From assembly GCA_019689615.1 (NCBI GenBank), contig JADGHD010000035.1, positions 1 to 16,119 of the forward strand: 16,119 nucleotides of DNA, in the 5' to 3' direction. A program made the translations under genes and the position numbers. The notes below the pieces were generated by a model, which did no database searches, was not told where the DNA came from, and saw only the letters and a program-made list of their open reading frames with translations. This stretch comes from Frankia sp. GTDB taxonomy: Bacteria; Actinomycetota; Actinomycetes; Frankiales; Frankiaceae. Positions 14,322 through 16,119 of this stretch are shown here, piece after piece. The first letter of the stretch is position 1, and each line of letters opens with the position of its first letter.

Positions 14322-15233
14322 TTAACGGGTCTCGGCCGGTATGTCCGAGCTGTTCCGAGACGCGGTGTGCCCGGCGGCGACGCCACCCGGGTCGTCGGGC
14401 CCCGCGGTCAGCACGCGGTGGGCGCCGGCGTAGAGGTTCATCGAGCCGTCGCGGACGAAGCCGGCGAGGGTCATGCCGGTCTCCAGGGCGAGGTCGACGG
14501 CAAGCGTGGACGGGGCGGACACGGCGGCCAGCATGGGGATGCCGGCGAGCAGCGCCTTCTGGGTGAGCTCGAACGACGCCCGGCCGCTGACCACCAGGAT
14601 CCGGCCGCGCAGGGGCAGCGTGCCGGTCCTGGCGGCGTGGCCGATCACCTTGTCGACCGCGTTGTGCCGGCCGACGTCCTCGCGCACGATCTCCAGCCGG
14701 CCGGTGGCGTCGGCCAGCGCCGCCGCGTGCAGGCCGCCGGTGGTGGCGAACAGGCGCTGCGCGCGGCGCAGGGCGACCGGCAGGCCGGCGACCACCTCGG
14801 CCGGCACCCGCAGTGGGTCCTCGGCAACGGAGTGGCGCGCGCGCAGGCGGATCGCGTCGATGCTCGCCTTCCCGCACAGCCCGCACGAGCTGGTCGTGTA
14901 GAACGAGCGGGCCGCCGCGGACACGTCCGGCTCGGGCACGGACGGGTCGAGTACGAGGTCGAGGACGTTGTAGGTCTGCCGGCCGTCGTCGTCCGTGCCG
15001 GAGCAGTAGCGCATCGACCGGATGTCCGAGCCGGCGCCGATCAGCCCCTCACCGATGAGGAAGCCCATGGCCAGATCCATGTCGTCGCCCGGGGTGCGCA
15101 TCGTGACCGCCAGCGGCCGGCCGTGCACCCGGATCTCCAGTGGCTCCTCGCCGACGACGGTGTCCTGGCGCGCCGACGGCGGCGCCCCTACCCTGACCCG
15201 GACCACCCGCCGCCGTGCGCTCGCTCGTCCCAT
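14322..15233 (-). CDS. fdhD: Formate dehydrogenase accessory sulfurtransferase FdhD
   Basis: FdhD passes sulfur from a cysteine desulfurase to the bis-MGD molybdenum cofactor, which formate dehydrogenases need for activity. The 303-residue protein shows the family landmarks: EEPLEIRV near the N-terminus, MRTPGDDMDLAMGFLIGEGL at 45-64, the sulfur-carrying CGLCGK loop with Cys117 and Cys120, EDVGRHNAVDKVIG and SGRASFELTQKA. The ATG at 15233 is preceded by AGGAG only 2 nt away, an unusually tight spacing, so an internal GTG around residue 10 may be used instead. No formate dehydrogenase subunit is in the window. It ends in TAA 11 bp before the Ntn hydrolase gene, and faces the next gene divergently across 108 bp. 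Confidence 0.95.
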   Translation of the reverse strand: MGRASARRRVVRVRVGAPPSARQDTVVGEEPLEIRVHGRPLAVTMRTPGDDMDLAMGFLIGEGLIGAGSDIRSMRYCSGTDDDGRQTYNVLDLVLDPSVPEPDVSAAARSFYTTSSCGLCGKASIDAIRLRARHSVAEDPLRVPAEVVAGLPVALRRAQRLFATTGGLHAAALADATGRLEIVREDVGRHNAVDKVIGHAARTGTLPLRGRILVVSGRASFELTQKALLAGIPMLAAVSAPSTLAVDLALETGMTLAGFVRDGSMNLYAGAHRVLTAGPDDPGGVAAGHTASRNSSDIPAETR

Positions 15234-15251
15234 GTCTCCTAGCCTCGCTCA

Positions 15252-15269
15252 GCCACACGGAACTGTGGC
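15252..15269. promoter_or_regulatory. Dyad GCCACA-N6-TGTGGC between divergent genes
   Basis: A perfect 6-bp-arm inverted repeat located 19 bp upstream of fdhD and about 73 bp upstream of the divergent gene. It may be an operator for one or both. Confidence 0.4.
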
Positions 15270-15341
15270 CCTGGGTTGGTCTATTTCCGTCGGACGGCTT
15301 CGTGTGCGAACGCAGCGGCTGTTGCGTGCGACACTGCGCCA

Positions 15342-16119
15342 GTGGTAATCCCGGGACTCCCCGACGCCGTCAGCGCCGACGGCGAGGGCGGCGCGGACAG
15401 CGTCGAAACGGGCGGTTCGGCGCTGCACCGCCGGCTGGTCACCGGGGACCCGACCGCCCTCGCCGACGCCTTCGCCCGGTTCGGCGACGAGTTGCGCGCG
15501 ACCGCTGACCTGACCCACACCGGCCAGCAGGCGACCGACCTGGTGCGCGAGGCGCTCGCCCAGCTCTGGGAGCACCCGCTGCTGTTCCCCGCCGAGCCCG
15601 CCGCGCTCGCCGAACGGCTGCGCCAGCTCGTGGGCGAGCTCGCCGCCCAGGACGGCCAGGCGGCCGGCGGCGGGCTCGGGCCCGCGGCGGGGCCCGTCGA
15701 GTCGCGCCGTCGCGGCACCGGCCCGCGTGGCCAGGGCCGCGGCCGTGCTGGCCAGGCGCCGTTGCCCGACCTGACCGACCCGGTCGCCGCGCTGCTGGCC
15801 GCGGCGCTCGCCCGCCGGCCGGCTGCCGCCGCCGCCCCGCCGTACGCCGCCGGTTTCGCGGCCTGCGCAGCCGCCGTCGACCGGGTGCTGGCGGGGCTGA
15901 CCCAGCAGGACTGGGACCGCGCGGCGGCCGTCGGCGACATCAGTGCCGCCCCGGGCGGCAACGGCCACGGTGGCAAGCGGACCACCCGGGAGGTGCTGGC
16001 CCGGCTGGCCGGGCTGGACGGCGCGGTGGCCGCCGCCATCGGGATCCCGGCCGCTGCCGCGCTCCCCTGGGCCGCGGCGGCCAGGCCGGCACTGGGCATC
16101 GGCCCGGGGTCCCCGCCGC
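15342..16119 (+). CDS. Sigma-70 region 2-like / mycothiol-isomerase-like fusion protein, 3' end beyond window
   Basis: An open plus-strand frame runs from GTG 15342 to the window edge with 259 full codons and no stop. Residues about 27-79 resemble the start of sigma-70 region 2 (ALHRRLVTGDPTALADAFARFGDEL, then DLVREALAQLWEHP, like the DVVQEVFLRLWE pattern of sigma factors). After a Gly/Arg-rich stretch (about 108-140), residues about 168-231 resemble the N-terminal DinB-like domain of mycothiol-dependent maleylpyruvate isomerases: VDRVLAGLTQQDWDR and TTREVLARLAGLDG. The metal-binding His expected in that last motif is Arg221. The start is uncertain, as the frame is open further upstream and no ribosome site is clear. 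The domain calls are by eye; a regulatory role is a guess. Confidence 0.6.
   Translation, partial: MVIPGLPDAVSADGEGGADSVETGGSALHRRLVTGDPTALADAFARFGDELRATADLTHTGQQATDLVREALAQLWEHPLLFPAEPAALAERLRQLVGELAAQDGQAAGGGLGPAAGPVESRRRGTGPRGQGRGRAGQAPLPDLTDPVAALLAAALARRPAAAAAPPYAAGFAACAAAVDRVLAGLTQQDWDRAAAVGDISAAPGGNGHGGKRTTREVLARLAGLDGAVAAAIGIPAAAALPWAAAARPALGIGPGSPP

Noticed and set aside
15281..16099. Minus-strand open frame of 272 codons at the right edge
   Set aside because: Ala/Ser/Arg-rich with no motif; the plus frame over the same DNA shows sigma-like and isomerase-like patterns and stays open to the edge.

Overview
The window looks like the chromosome of a high-GC actinobacterium; a Frankia-like organism is my best guess. 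The reasons are the very high GC with strongly GC-biased third codon positions, frequent GTG starts, a mycothiol-isomerase-type domain, a Tat/lipobox solute-binding protein and an actinomycete-type proteasome-like Ntn hydrolase. The genus is inference only. No tRNA, rRNA, CRISPR array, insertion sequence or phage gene was seen.

Layout. A SAM methyltransferase with an Ala/Pro repeat N-terminus (+, 107-1339, start unsure, frame open to the window edge) converges on a minus-strand operon. Read in transcription order, that operon is a 2OG-Fe(II) oxygenase (5866-4784), an NMT1/SsuA-type lipoprotein binding protein (4705-3605), an ABC permease made of two fused permease domains (3608-1929, 4-nt overlap) and a small protein tyrosine/dual-specificity phosphatase (1907-1386). 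A 402-bp divergent intergenic region rich in dyads separates this operon from an XRE-cupin regulator (+, 6269-6877), which is followed by a second, paralogous 2OG-Fe(II) oxygenase (+, 7047-8144). A strong hairpin separates it from a convergent alpha/beta hydrolase (-, 9251-8271). Divergent from the hydrolase lie a double-length CaiB/BaiF CoA transferase (+, 9471-11939), an aldo/keto reductase (+, 12199-13209, closed by a 12-bp-stem hairpin) and a tiny lipoprotein (+, 13390-13650). On the minus strand come fdhD (15233-14322) and, 11 bp later, an HslV/proteasome-beta-like Ntn hydrolase (14310-13756). Divergent from fdhD, a protein joining a sigma-70-region-2-like segment to a mycothiol-isomerase-like domain runs off the right edge (15342-16119).

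How it may work. The centre (about 1.9-8.2 kb) reads as one regulated uptake-and-oxidation system: binding protein plus fused permease import a small organic compound, and two related Fe(II)/2-oxoglutarate oxygenases oxidise it or related compounds. The XRE-cupin protein is the likely ligand-responsive regulator. The best sign of unity is a near-identical palindrome, ATTGC-N5-GCAAT followed by AT, just upstream of both the binding-protein gene and the second oxygenase, on either side of the regulator. The hydrolase, CoA transferase and reductase next door could process the product but show no copy of this site. No ATP-binding transporter subunit is in the window. The substrate cannot be read from the sequence.
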